A stretch of 59,487 bases of DNA, taken from positions 1 through 59,487 of the forward strand of contig JAVBNW010000090.1 of the NCBI GenBank assembly GCA_031551255.1. Direction: 5' to 3'. Shown here in pieces: positions 25,781 through 34,149 of this stretch. How positions within the stretch are numbered: position 1 is the stretch's first letter; every line of letters begins with the position of its first letter. The position numbers were made by a program, and so were the translations under genes. The notes beneath the pieces are model-generated. The model ran no database searches, had not been told where the DNA came from, and saw only the letters and a list, made by a program, of their open reading frames with translations. The stretch comes from JAVBNW01 sp031551255. Lineage in GTDB: Bacteria; Bacillota; Clostridia; Christensenellales; UBA1750.

Positions 25781-25978
25781 GAAAGACATCCTCCTTCTTA
25801 TGAGACCACCTCATGTGGGACTCCAAGACAGCGGCACAGGAGCGGCAAAAACGGCGTGATGCGGCGTCAGTCCCTCCTAGCAGACTTCTTCCAGTATGCG
25901 TCGTCGGCGCTTCCTTACCTGGCGTCGTTTTCGCTCGCCCTGCCGCAGTCTTTAGTTTCACATAAGGTCTATTGTAGG

Positions 25979-27505
25979 CTATTCGCCGGCGGCGAGCTGT
26001 TCGTATATGGGCTTGAGCCGCTCGTACGCGTTGCGGAAAATCACATGCATCCGGTCGTATATCGCGGCGTTGGCGGGGTTGGGCAAAACCTCATCGACGA
26101 TAGGATTGAAATCCTTGCAAGCAGAAAAATTTTCATATAGGCCGACGGCGACGCCTGCGCAGATGGCCGCGCCCATCGAGGTCGCTTCCTCGCTATACGC
26201 GGGAATAAGCAGCTTGCGCTGCCATATGTCCGCAAGGATTTGCAGCCACGCGCGGCCCTTCGCGCCACCGCCGATCATACGGATGCCGCCCTCGGGGGAT
26301 TCGCCCTGCATAATGGCGAGGATGATGCGCAGGTTATGGCCAACCCCCTCGAGCACCGCGCGCGCCATATCGCGGCGCTGCGTGGCCGCGGACAGCCCGA
26401 TGAACGCACCGCGTGCGTTGTGATCCCACAGCGGGGAGCGTTCGCCCAGCAAATAGGGCAGGAACAAAAGGCCGCCCGCCCCGGCGGGGCTTTGCTCCGC
26501 CTGGCCGTTAATCAGCTCGTACGCGTCGATGCCTGCTTTGGCAGCCTCCGAGCATTCCCAGGGGCAAAGCGCATCCCGGAACCAGCGGTAGGAAAGGCCC
26601 GCCGCTTGCATGGTGCCGCAGGGGGTGATCAGATCTTTATCCAAATGCACCCAGTTGAACGTGCGCATGTGAGAATCGAAGATAGGTTCTTTCGACGCCC
26701 TGGAGATCCACGACGACGTGCCGATTACGTTATACATGCGCCCTTCTTCCACGACGCCCGCGCCGACGCACGCGCAGCTGCCGTCGCCGCCGCCCGCCGC
26801 GACGGGTGTTCCTTGAACAAGGCCGCACTCCAGCGCCGCCTTTGCGGTGACGGAGCCGACGATATCGGTAGACGCGTGCAGTTCGGGTAGCAGGGAAGGG
26901 CGGATGTCGAAGGCATCCAGCAATTCGCCCGACCATGTGCGTCCGGCAAGATCCAGCAAGTTGGTGCCGGAGGCGTCGCTCAGGTCGGTAACGAAACGGT
27001 CCGTCAACTTGTGGATGATGTAATCCTTCGCATTGAGCATTTTGTCGGCCTGCTTGTACACATCGGGCTCGTTGTCGCGCACCCACAAAAGCTTGGCAGC
27101 GGCATACGAGGCGCTCAGGCGGTGGCCGGTGATGCGATAGCCGCGCTCCATGCCCACGCGCTTAATCATGCGCTTTTCCTGTGCGGCGCTGCGGGTATCC
27201 GCCCAAGTGATCATCGGGCGCAGGGCCTCGCCGCGGGCATCCGCCAAAAGGCAACCCATCATCTGCGCGCTGAAGGATACGCACAGGATGTCCGCCGGTG
27301 AGATCCCCGTTTTTTCAAGCAGGCCACGGGTAGATTCGCACACCGCGCGCCACCAGTCCGAAGGATCTTGCTCCACCCACCCGGGATGCGGATAGTGGAC
27401 GTCGTACGGGCTGACCATGCTGCCCTTAAGCTTGCCTAAGGCGTCGTATAGCGTGGCTTTGTTGCCGGTCGTACCCAAATCGTGGGCGAGAAGATAGCCG
27501 GACAT
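25979..27505 (-). CDS. FGGY-family sugar kinase (xylulokinase-like)
   Basis: 508 aa ATP-dependent kinase. The N-terminal ATPase fold AHDLGTTGNKATLYD, the substrate region (ITWADTRSAAQEKRM), AAGGGDGSCACVGAGVV and the C-terminal signature RMIGGGAKGRAWLQILADIW are typical of the FGGY group near XylB. GGGAGG precedes ATG 27505; upstream in-frame sequence is not conserved. Neighbours (deoC, aldo/keto reductase, mannonate dehydratase-like) suggest a pentose, hexuronate or sugar alcohol. The exact substrate is not decided by sequence. Confidence 0.85.
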   Translation of the reverse strand: MSGYLLAHDLGTTGNKATLYDALGKLKGSMVSPYDVHYPHPGWVEQDPSDWWRAVCESTRGLLEKTGISPADILCVSFSAQMMGCLLADARGEALRPMITWADTRSAAQEKRMIKRVGMERGYRITGHRLSASYAAAKLLWVRDNEPDVYKQADKMLNAKDYIIHKLTDRFVTDLSDASGTNLLDLAGRTWSGELLDAFDIRPSLLPELHASTDIVGSVTAKAALECGLVQGTPVAAGGGDGSCACVGAGVVEEGRMYNVIGTSSWISRASKEPIFDSHMRTFNWVHLDKDLITPCGTMQAAGLSYRWFRDALCPWECSEAAKAGIDAYELINGQAEQSPAGAGGLLFLPYLLGERSPLWDHNARGAFIGLSAATQRRDMARAVLEGVGHNLRIILAIMQGESPEGGIRMIGGGAKGRAWLQILADIWQRKLLIPAYSEEATSMGAAICAGVAVGLYENFSACKDFNPIVDEVLPNPANAAIYDRMHVIFRNAYERLKPIYEQLAAGE

Positions 27506-27548
27506 CGATAAGCCTCCCGTCCTGAAATGTATAGGGGATAGGAAAATG

Positions 27549-27980
27549 CTACGGTTCGTCGGTGCGCACCTGCATCTCCATGCCGGGCCCTCTGCGTTCG
27601 TTGGGCCGAGCGGCAAAGCCCAGCTTTTCGTAAAATCCTTCTTTGCCTTTGGCGGCGAAAAGCCCGAGCGCGAGATGCGCCTCCGGCAGGCACAGCGAGC
27701 GCGCATGAGATATGAGACGCTCGACGATGGCCCTTCCAATGCCATTGCCTTGACAGGCGGGCAGCACGATCACGTCTTGAACATAGCATATGATCGCCCC
27801 GTCGCCGACGAGGCGCCCCATACCTACCACCTGCCCTTCGCATACTGCCGAAACGGTGAGCAAGGAATGCGCAAGACCGTTTGCGATTTGCGCCTCCGGA
27901 GCGCCGCCCCACCCCGCCGAATCGCGCAGGTGCAGAAAGTCTTTGGCGGACAGGGCGTTGTCGATCAGGCGATACTCCAT
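27549..27980 (-). CDS. GNAT N-acetyltransferase
   Basis: 143 aa single-domain GNAT. The central strand and loop VQDVIVLPACQGNGIGRAIV contain the acetyl-CoA pyrophosphate loop QGNGIG. FYEKLGFAARPNERRGPGM is the C-terminal signature of a common small GNAT subgroup. The substrate is unknown. It lies 43 bp upstream of the sugar kinase start, likely in the same transcript. A hairpin GGGCGCAT/ATGCGCCC (28036-28055) lies just before the gene. Confidence 0.85.
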   Translation of the reverse strand: MEYRLIDNALSAKDFLHLRDSAGWGGAPEAQIANGLAHSLLTVSAVCEGQVVGMGRLVGDGAIICYVQDVIVLPACQGNGIGRAIVERLISHARSLCLPEAHLALGLFAAKGKEGFYEKLGFAARPNERRGPGMEMQVRTDEP

Positions 27981-28124
27981 GCGGCCGCCCCCTCTTTCTT
28001 CTGTTTAGTATAGCACCCCATTTTGGCAAAGCAAAGGGCGCATTCTTATGCGCCCTTCATAACTGCTAACAAGTTCGATCGGCTGATATATGGATATGGG
28101 AACTGAAAAAGTTTTGCATTACGC

Positions 28125-28157
28125 GGTTCTTCCCGGAGGCGCGGGGCCGCGGCCCCG
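28125..28157. repeat. GC-rich hairpin (family 3 type)
   Basis: GCGGGGC-cgc-GGCCCCGC preceded by CCCGGAGGC and followed by TAAAAAGAG. It resembles the G-run/C-run hairpins at 33931 and 47752. It lies in the 260-bp gap before the aldo/keto reductase stop. It could stop transcripts from the right, but no T run follows on the minus strand. Confidence 0.4.
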
Positions 28158-28291
28158 CTAAAAAGAGCCGAAGCGCGACCTGCGCGTGCGCAGGCTCATA
28201 CCTGCTGGTATGCAAGCCCGGTCGGAAATGACGGAGCCGTTTTAAGGGCTTGCATTTTGCGATGATAAACCGCAGTTTGTCATCGCATCGT

Positions 28292-29296
28292 TCACCAGAT
28301 TCTGTCGTGTCCGAAGATGTCGGTGGTGTTTCCCATCTTATCCCATACGGGCTTGCTCGCCGCATCCAACGCGGCCATCGTGGAAGGAGCAAGCTTCGCC
28401 TCCCCGGCGAGGATGTTGTCGCGAAGCTGCTGCGCGTTGCGGCAGCCGACAAACGCGGTTGTGATGCCCGGCTTGTTTACGCACCACGCCAGCGCCAGCT
28501 GGCCGACGCTCAGGCCGGTCTCAGGCGCGAGTTCGCGCAGTTTATCAACCACGGCCAACGCCTCTGCATCCGCAGGCGGGGTGGCGTGCGCCTTGCCCAC
28601 AAAGGGGTTTGCAGCGCCGTCAAACTGCACGGTGCGGCGGCGGCGCGGCGGAATATCAGCCAAAGATGCGTACTTGCCGGTTAAGATGCCTTGCATCAGG
28701 CTCATGTACGTGGTGATGCCGATGTCGTTTTCGATGCAGTAGGGAACCACCTCGGCCTCCGGCGCGCGGCTTAGAAGGCTGTACGCAAACTCGTTTGCGA
28801 CGATCGGAACCTCCAGCTCCCTGGCGATGTTCATCGTCCCCAGCGCGAAGTTGCTGACGCCCGCATAGCGTATCATGCCCTTTTTGCGCACGGCGTTAAG
28901 CGCCAGCAGGTTCGTTTCCAGTAGTTTTCTCTCGCGGGTGGGCCAGTGGATCATCAAAAGATCTACATAGTCCATACGAAGTCGTTTTAGGCTGTCTGCG
29001 AGCCCTTGTTCGAACGCCTCGGCCGAAGGCTGAATCGGCGTCTTCGTGCACACGATCGCCTTTTCGCGCCTTCCCTTAAGCGCTTGCCCCAGGGAAATTT
29101 CGCTACGGCCGTCGTTATAGCCATAGGCGGTGTCAAAGAAGTTGGCGCCGGAGTCGATCGCCGCGGCGACGAGGTTGTCGACATCCGCCTGATCCTGACT
29201 GCCCCAGTAGTCTTCGGCATTGCCGCCGAAGCTCCAGCAGCCTATGCTGATGGGCGCAACCTGAAGCTGCGAAGCGCCCAGCGCTTTTTTGATCAT
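28292..29296 (-). CDS. Aldo/keto reductase
   Basis: 334 aa NAD(P)H-dependent TIM-barrel oxidoreductase. The catalytic Tyr is in FFDTAYGYNDGRSE, Asp in the same block, Lys in IVCTKTP and His in DLLMIHWP. The N-terminus IGCWSFGGNAEDYWG fits the group annotated as general sugar or aldehyde reductases. It lies 12 bp downstream of the mannonate dehydratase-like gene, so the two form an operon, perhaps for hexuronate or keto-sugar conversion. Confidence 0.9.
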   Translation of the reverse strand: MIKKALGASQLQVAPISIGCWSFGGNAEDYWGSQDQADVDNLVAAAIDSGANFFDTAYGYNDGRSEISLGQALKGRREKAIVCTKTPIQPSAEAFEQGLADSLKRLRMDYVDLLMIHWPTRERKLLETNLLALNAVRKKGMIRYAGVSNFALGTMNIARELEVPIVANEFAYSLLSRAPEAEVVPYCIENDIGITTYMSLMQGILTGKYASLADIPPRRRRTVQFDGAANPFVGKAHATPPADAEALAVVDKLRELAPETGLSVGQLALAWCVNKPGITTAFVGCRNAQQLRDNILAGEAKLAPSTMAALDAASKPVWDKMGNTTDIFGHDRIW

Positions 29297-29308
29297 CTTT
29301 TTGTCCCC

Positions 29309-30385
29309 TTACTTGAAACGGTGGTTCTGCACGGCGTCCACCGCGCCCTTGAGGTAGGACGTAAAGTACGCTTCGCAGGTGTAGTGCCCGCCGACCATGT
29401 CGATCAGGTGATCGTTCATGATCGCGCCGTCGAAGCCGACTTCGTCCAGCGCCTCCAGAACGTTTATAAGGTTGTAATATCCGGCATCCGGGAAGGTTTC
29501 GTTAAAGCCGCCGGGCGCGTCGAGCGGCGCGGTGACGTTGCGCACGTGCAGCTTGAAGAGCTTGTTGTCCTTGGCGAGGTAGCGGATGAATTCCTCGGGC
29601 GTGCAGCCCATCTTCTCGCCGCCCTCCAGCCAGCAGCCCACGCATAGGCATACGCCGATATTCTTGCTGTTCGCCATGGAAAGCGCGCGCTTGTAACCGT
29701 CGAACGTGCCGAAGATGCAGCGCGGAATGCCCGCCATCGTGTATACGGGCGGATCGTCGGGGTGGATGCCGATGTACACGCCAGCGCTCTCAGCTACAGG
29801 AACGGCCTGCTTGATGAAGTATTCGTAGTTCTTCCACAGCTCGTCCTCGCCGAAGATGCGGCCATGGCTCAGCGGCCACTCGAACGGGCCGCCGAAGTTG
29901 CGGGCGGCATTGGGAGCGTCCAGATCCAGCCCGCCGGCGGTCGCGCCGCCGCGAACCGGCCTGCGCATATCGCCGCGCCAGATGCCGTTGCCCATGTGCG
30001 CATATGTCGCATAGTGAATACCCGCGGCGCCAAGGTCGGTGATATATTGCAGGTACTCGTCCAGCACCTTGTCCCTGTCGGGAAGCCCCAGGGTGACGGC
30101 CGGCATGTTATGCAGCGTGTCGCTGGCGAGGCGGAAGATTTTCAGCCCGTGTTCGGCAAGCGCGTCTCTAATTTCTTTAAAGCATTCGGCGGTGAATTCC
30201 GGAACCTGCCGCCCGCCGATCATCACCCATTCCACGCCCATTTGCTGCATGAAATGCACGCCGTCCATGTCGAGCTTGATGTTGCCCTTTTCGTCTCTGA
30301 CGATCGGCCCTTCCATTTTGGTGCCGACTTGGATGCCCGGTTTGGTGCTTTCGTAGCCCGGTACGACCTTCATGGGAATGCTCAT
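29309..30385 (-). CDS. Mannonate dehydratase (UxuA)-like TIM-barrel enzyme
   Basis: 358 aa. The metal-site block VYIGIHPDDPPVYTMAGIPR is the hallmark of UxuA, which dehydrates D-mannonate to 2-keto-3-deoxygluconate. GVCLCVGCWLEGG and KLFKLHVRNV carry the expected Cys and His, and HLIDMVGG the late Asp. The N-terminus (residues 1-60) departs from classical UxuA, so a related sugar-acid dehydratase or isomerase is possible. GGAGG precedes ATG 30385. It is the first gene of the minus-strand sugar cluster. Confidence 0.75.
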   Translation of the reverse strand: MSIPMKVVPGYESTKPGIQVGTKMEGPIVRDEKGNIKLDMDGVHFMQQMGVEWVMIGGRQVPEFTAECFKEIRDALAEHGLKIFRLASDTLHNMPAVTLGLPDRDKVLDEYLQYITDLGAAGIHYATYAHMGNGIWRGDMRRPVRGGATAGGLDLDAPNAARNFGGPFEWPLSHGRIFGEDELWKNYEYFIKQAVPVAESAGVYIGIHPDDPPVYTMAGIPRCIFGTFDGYKRALSMANSKNIGVCLCVGCWLEGGEKMGCTPEEFIRYLAKDNKLFKLHVRNVTAPLDAPGGFNETFPDAGYYNLINVLEALDEVGFDGAIMNDHLIDMVGGHYTCEAYFTSYLKGAVDAVQNHRFK

Positions 30386-30512
30386 GTGCCGTCCTCCTCC
30401 GATGGTGTTGTTTTTATATGAACATGGTAGCCCTCCCCGGGCGCGCGCGCAAGAGGGAAGGTACGAGGAAACATTAACTCTGTGTTAAACGGGGCATGGC
30501 AATCATTTGGGC

Positions 30513-30541
30513 TTGCGGCAGCGGCGCAGCCGTGGTATAGT
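30513..30541 (+). promoter_or_regulatory. Promoter of the ABC-2 exporter operon
   Basis: TTGCGG (30513-30518), exactly 17 nt, TATAGT (30536-30541). Transcription would begin near 30548, about 43 nt before the leader ORF. Confidence 0.7.
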
Positions 30542-30590
30542 ATCGTTTAGCGTAATTTATTGCGTAAAGATCACGTAGGAGGTGTGTGCC

Positions 30591-30701
30591 ATGTTGACCA
30601 TCAAATTCATTCATTTGGCGCGCGCCGCATCTTCCAAGGCCGCTGTAGGGGATAGGTCTGCCCTTTTTGGCGAGCCAAGGAAAACGCCGCGCCTGCGCTG
30701 A
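30591..30701 (+). CDS. Leader peptide of the exporter operon
   Basis: 36 codons from ATG to TGA, preceded by AGGAGG 5-8 nt upstream. It begins MLTIKFIHLARAASSK and ends EPRKTPRLR. It is followed within 25 nt by a strong intrinsic terminator and then the ABC operon, the layout of ribosome-mediated attenuation. The Arg-Leu-Arg ending resembles the RLR class of macrolide-arrest leader peptides of erm genes; the drug link is inference. It is too short to be recognised as a family. Confidence 0.7.
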   Translation: MLTIKFIHLARAASSKAAVGDRSALFGEPRKTPRLR

Positions 30702-30723
30702 TCGCACTGCGATCGCCTGTTCG

Positions 30724-30758
30724 CGCCCGGCGGCCATTGGCTGCCGGGCGTTTTTGTC
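30724..30758 (+). terminator. Attenuator terminator before the ABC operon
   Basis: CGCCCGGC (30724-30731) pairs with GCCGGGCG (30743-30750), continued by a G-T wobble and GCC/GGC: 12 bp with a 3-nt loop. TTTTTGTC follows. A small competing hairpin GATCGC-act-GCGATC lies at 30700-30714. No gene other than the leader peptide precedes it. Confidence 0.9.
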
Positions 30759-30781
30759 GTATCAAATGACGAGGTGATCGC

Positions 30782-31549
30782 ATGCAACCGGTTCTTAGTA
30801 CGATGGCGATGTCCGCCAAGGGGAAGATGCAGGGCGGCTTGCCCGCGCTTCTTGGCGGCTATCTGCTTAAACTTGTGTATCTTGCGCCGCTGCTGCTGAT
30901 GTGGCGCTCGCTGTTTGCGCAAAACGTTAAGGTGGATATGACGCTTGCGCAGATGCTTGCGTATACATGCCTGAGCGCGATATTGTCCGAACAGCTCAAC
31001 GTGCGCTCTCCCGCAGCTTCGTGGCTGTACGAGGGCATCATCATCGATCTTTTTAAGAGGCCGATGGGGTTGTTTTTGCAACTGATGGTGATGACGGTGG
31101 GCGAGTGGCTGCCCCAGCTTATGTTATTTTCGCTGCCGGTAGCGCTGCTCGCGCCGCTGCTGGGCGTTTCGCTTATTCCCGCCACCCCGTGGTTTTTCCT
31201 TAGCCTTTTGCTCGCCATGTCGCTGGGCTTCGCGGTGGATTTTCTGTTTGCATGCCTAATCATCCGCATGCAAAATGCGTCGTGGTTGATTTACACGATC
31301 AGGGGCGCGGTTACCGCGCTTCTGTCCGGCGCGCTTATCCCTTTTGCGCTGTTGCCTTGGGGGCTGGGCGACGTGATGCGCACGTTGCCGTTCGGCTCGC
31401 TGGCGGGCGCGCCGCTGGGGCTATTTGTGGGCGTCGAATCGCCCGCCGCGATATTGCCCGCGCAAATGATCTGGAATCTTGTACTATGGCCGCTTGCGGC
31501 GTTCGCGTTTAGGCGAAGTAGAGAAAGGATGATATCCCATGGAGGATAA
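30782..31549 (+). CDS. ABC-2 type transporter permease (COG4587-like)
   Basis: 255 aa with six predicted membrane segments. The N-terminal amphipathic start and the FKRPMGLFLQLM loop after residue 95 fit the permease class that pairs with COG3694 and COG4586 partners, both present downstream. It would export an unknown small molecule or drug. GAGGTGAT precedes the ATG. It overlaps the next gene by 11 bp. Confidence 0.8.
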   Translation: MQPVLSTMAMSAKGKMQGGLPALLGGYLLKLVYLAPLLLMWRSLFAQNVKVDMTLAQMLAYTCLSAILSEQLNVRSPAASWLYEGIIIDLFKRPMGLFLQLMVMTVGEWLPQLMLFSLPVALLAPLLGVSLIPATPWFFLSLLLAMSLGFAVDFLFACLIIRMQNASWLIYTIRGAVTALLSGALIPFALLPWGLGDVMRTLPFGSLAGAPLGLFVGVESPAAILPAQMIWNLVLWPLAAFAFRRSRERMISHGG

Positions 31550-32099
31550 TAATCGCGCTTTTTATATGACTTTTTCGTTGCCTGCGGGCGAATGCACGGT
31601 GCGCCTATTGGGCCTCGCGGACGAGCAAAATCTCCTCGCCGCGCGCGATAACATTGCGCTACACCGCGAGCACCTGGACGAACAGGCGCAAGGCGAAGCC
31701 AGTTATATCGGCGCGTTCATCGGCGCAAGGGCTGTCGGCTTTGTGTTGCTCGTACACGCGAACAAGCAAGACGTCATGCCCTACACCGGCGGCGAACCGT
31801 GTATGGATATTGTGGATCTTCACGTGGCGGACGCGCTGCGCGGGCAGCGCATCGGCTCCGCTTTGGTGGAGGCCGCGGAGCGCCTGTGCGCGGCGTATGG
31901 AATTTCCTACATCGGGCTGGACGTCAACCCGAGCGACAACCCAAGGGCAAAGCTTTTGTACGAGCGGCTCGGCTACCGGGTCGTAGGCGCTTTGCATCTG
32001 GACAACGTATATCCATCGAAGGACGAGCAGGGCAACGACACAATGTACGAAGATTGGTGTGTGGATATGATCAAGCGCATGCCCGCAAGGGGGATGTAA
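31539..32099 (+). CDS. GNAT N-acetyltransferase in the exporter operon
   Basis: 186 aa. The GNAT core MDIVDLHVADALRGQRIGSA has the acetyl-CoA loop RGQRIG, and the ISYIGLDVNPSDNPRAKLLY then ERLGYRVVG block is the usual C-terminal half. It is translationally coupled to the permease on both sides (11-bp overlap upstream, 1-bp gap downstream). An acetyltransferase inside a drug-type exporter operon suggests modification plus efflux of the same compound, but the substrate is unknown. Confidence 0.85.
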   Translation: MEDNNRAFYMTFSLPAGECTVRLLGLADEQNLLAARDNIALHREHLDEQAQGEASYIGAFIGARAVGFVLLVHANKQDVMPYTGGEPCMDIVDLHVADALRGQRIGSALVEAAERLCAAYGISYIGLDVNPSDNPRAKLLYERLGYRVVGALHLDNVYPSKDEQGNDTMYEDWCVDMIKRMPARGM

Positions 32100-32100
32100 A

Positions 32101-32958
32101 GTGAAGAATAAAAGACGTTCTAACCTCATGCAATTCTTCCGGCTGATGGGCCTATACGCGCGCATGGATGCCGCGTGGTTTTTGCGCGATACGAAGATGT
32201 GCCTGCTGGCGATGGCGGCCGACTTGCTCTCCAGCCTGGCCGCCGTAACCGGGGTGTACCTGCTCAGCATTACCTTCGACGGCGTGGGCGGCATGAAAAA
32301 GGATGAGGTGCTGTTTATGCTGGGCTATGCAACCCAGGTCGCCGGACTGTTCCTCATATTTTTTACCAACGGAAACAGCGGGCACGTCAGCCGCATCGTG
32401 GGACGCGGCCAGCTCGATCACATGATTATACAGCCGGTGCCCCTGCCCACGCAGTTTTTAACGATGGGGTTCATCCCGGTATCCGGCAACAGCAACATGA
32501 TTGCGGGCCTCGGGGTGATGTTCTACGCGCTTTCGCGGCTGGGTATCGCCGTTACGCCCGCGTTGCTTGGCATGATGGCGCTTCAGCTGTTAAGCTCGCT
32601 TGCCGTGTTGCTCGGCCTTTCCTACCTGATCGGCGCGTCGGCGTTTTGGTATCCTGTTGCGTGCGAAGAGATCTCTACCGATGCGGTAGAGGGGCCACGT
32701 ACGCTGAGCCGCTACCCGCTCTCGGGCATGCCGGTCATGGCGCAGACGGCGTTGATCACCGCGTTTCCGGCGGGATTGCTGGGCTGGTTCCCCGCGTGCG
32801 CAATTCTTGGAAAGACTCCGCTGAACCTGCCCGCCGTATTTACCGCCTTGATCGCCTGTGTGCTTTGCACCGCGGCGATGATATTGTTTAGAAAGGGATT
32901 GAAGCACTATGCAAAGGTCGGCTCTTTCCGCTACCTGCCCTACGGGTTTCGCAGTTAG
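32101..32958 (+). CDS. ABC-2 type transporter permease (COG3694-like)
   Basis: 285 aa with six membrane segments. GRGQLDHMIIQPVPLPTQFL and the C-terminal YPLSGMPVMAQTALITAFPA match the COG3694 permease pattern (LxxYP...P..ltf.iP). GTG start at 32101 with AAGGGGG 7 nt upstream. The 3' end overlaps the ATPase gene by 50 bp. It pairs with the first permease to form the export channel. Confidence 0.85.
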   Translation: MKNKRRSNLMQFFRLMGLYARMDAAWFLRDTKMCLLAMAADLLSSLAAVTGVYLLSITFDGVGGMKKDEVLFMLGYATQVAGLFLIFFTNGNSGHVSRIVGRGQLDHMIIQPVPLPTQFLTMGFIPVSGNSNMIAGLGVMFYALSRLGIAVTPALLGMMALQLLSSLAVLLGLSYLIGASAFWYPVACEEISTDAVEGPRTLSRYPLSGMPVMAQTALITAFPAGLLGWFPACAILGKTPLNLPAVFTALIACVLCTAAMILFRKGLKHYAKVGSFRYLPYGFRS

Positions 32959-33925
32959 CGTAGATAACGTATCTAAGAAGTTTTTTCAAAAACAGCGCAC
33001 GGGGCGCGCACGGGACATCTTTAAAAACTTTATAAGGCCCGAAACGAAGGAAGTTCAGGCGCTCAGCGGCGTGTCGCTTACGGTGAGGCCCGGCGAGTTC
33101 TTAGCTTATGCGGGGGCTAACGGCGCCGGCAAATCCACGACGATCAAGTTGCTTGGGGGCATGCTCGCACCGGACAGCGGCTCCGTTACCGCGCTGGGGT
33201 ATTCGCCGATGCGTGAGCGCATCCCCTACATGCGGCGCGCGGGCATCCTGTTCGGCAACCGCACCGAGCTTTGGTGGGATCACCCCGTGGCGGCGTCTTT
33301 CGATTGGAAGCGCGTGGTGTGGGATATTCCGCAGGATCGTTATCGGGGAAAGGTAAAAAAGCTTACGGAACTGCTCGACCTTGGGCCGCTGATGGGTACC
33401 TTTGCGCGGGAGCTTTCGCTGGGGCAGCGCATGCGGTGCGACCTTGCGATGGCGCTTTTGCACGGGCCGGAGCTCGTGCTTCTGGACGAGCCGACGCTGG
33501 GGCTGGATGTATCGGCCAAGCGCCGCATGATCGAGTTTCTCAAGCTGCTCAACAAGGAAGACGGAGTCACCATCGTCGTCACATCGCACGATATGGACGA
33601 CCTGGAGGAGATGGCGCGCCGCATCGTACTGCTCTCTGCCGGAAATAAGGTGTTCGACGGGGATTTCTCGCAGTTTCGCCGCTTCATGGGCTGTACGCGG
33701 CAGGTGAGGGTTACGACGCAAAGCGCCTTCCCGCCCGCGCTGCCCGGCACGGAGTACGTAAGCTCGGAAGAAGGGCAGCATCTGTTTCTCGTGCCCGAGA
33801 ACATCGGCGTACGCGAATTGCTCGCGCGACTTGCCGACGTGGAGGGTATTTGCGACGTGGAGTTTATCCAGGCGCCGCTGGAGCAGGCGGTCGCCGCGCT
33901 GTATGAGAGGCTGGCCGCCGGTTAA
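32909..33925 (+). CDS. ABC-2 exporter ATP-binding protein (COG4586-like)
   Basis: 338 aa. Walker A GANGAGKST (69-77), a Q-loop region replaced by FGNRTELWWDHPV, which is diagnostic for this ATPase group, signature LSLGQRMRCDLA, Walker B LVLLDEPTLGLD and switch TSHD. A C-terminal extension of about 80 aa follows, as in the group. The ATG lies 50 bp inside the upstream gene; no later in-frame start codon precedes the conserved domain. Confidence 0.93.
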   Translation: MQRSALSATCPTGFAVSVDNVSKKFFQKQRTGRARDIFKNFIRPETKEVQALSGVSLTVRPGEFLAYAGANGAGKSTTIKLLGGMLAPDSGSVTALGYSPMRERIPYMRRAGILFGNRTELWWDHPVAASFDWKRVVWDIPQDRYRGKVKKLTELLDLGPLMGTFARELSLGQRMRCDLAMALLHGPELVLLDEPTLGLDVSAKRRMIEFLKLLNKEDGVTIVVTSHDMDDLEEMARRIVLLSAGNKVFDGDFSQFRRFMGCTRQVRVTTQSAFPPALPGTEYVSSEEGQHLFLVPENIGVRELLARLADVEGICDVEFIQAPLEQAVAALYERLAAG

Positions 33926-33930
33926 TGGCA

Positions 33931-33960
33931 CGGGGGGTACGCGTACCCCCGTGAGTCCCC
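33931..33960. repeat. G-run/C-run hairpin (family 3 type)
   Basis: GGGGGTAC-gc-GTACCCCC with outer CAC/GTG pairing, followed by GAGTCCCCCGCC. The pattern of a G-run stem followed by a second C-run recurs at 47752 and near 409. It sits 6 bp past the stop of the ATPase gene. Confidence 0.5.
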
Positions 33961-33965
33961 CGCCG

Positions 33966-34070
33966 AAGTGGCACGACGAGGATCATGTGACAGAGAAAAC
34001 GACCGGCAACAGCGCAAATCGGCAAAATTGCCCGTTATAGGGCAATTTTGTCACCCGTTTCGTCGCACTT
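33966..34070. repeat. Foldback element after the exporter operon
   Basis: Outer arms AAGTGGCACGACGA (33966-33979) and TCGTCGCACTT (34060-34070) are inverted with a 3-nt offset. An inner 13-bp hairpin pairs GGCAAAATTGCCC (34021-34033) with GGGCAATTTTGTC (34040-34052). It carries no ORF. It may be an unrelated small mobile remnant or a 3' UTR structure. Confidence 0.5.
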
Positions 34071-34086
34071 CATAAGGTCACTTACA

Positions 34087-34124
34087 AGCCCTTTCCGCAA
34101 TCGACGCGGGAAGGGCTATTTTTT
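34087..34124 (+). terminator. Intrinsic terminator of the exporter operon
   Basis: AGCCCTT (34087-34093) pairs with AAGGGCT (34111-34117), plus CCGC/GCGG inside: 12 bp. ATTTTTT follows. Confidence 0.85.
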
Positions 34125-34149
34125 ATGATTGTAAAGAAAAGGAAGGGTA

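Noticed and set aside
30591..30701. Reading the leader ORF as a toxin or bacteriocin gene
   Set aside because: Its position between promoter and terminator of an operon and its very short basic sequence fit an attenuation leader better; no immunity or secretion gene matches.
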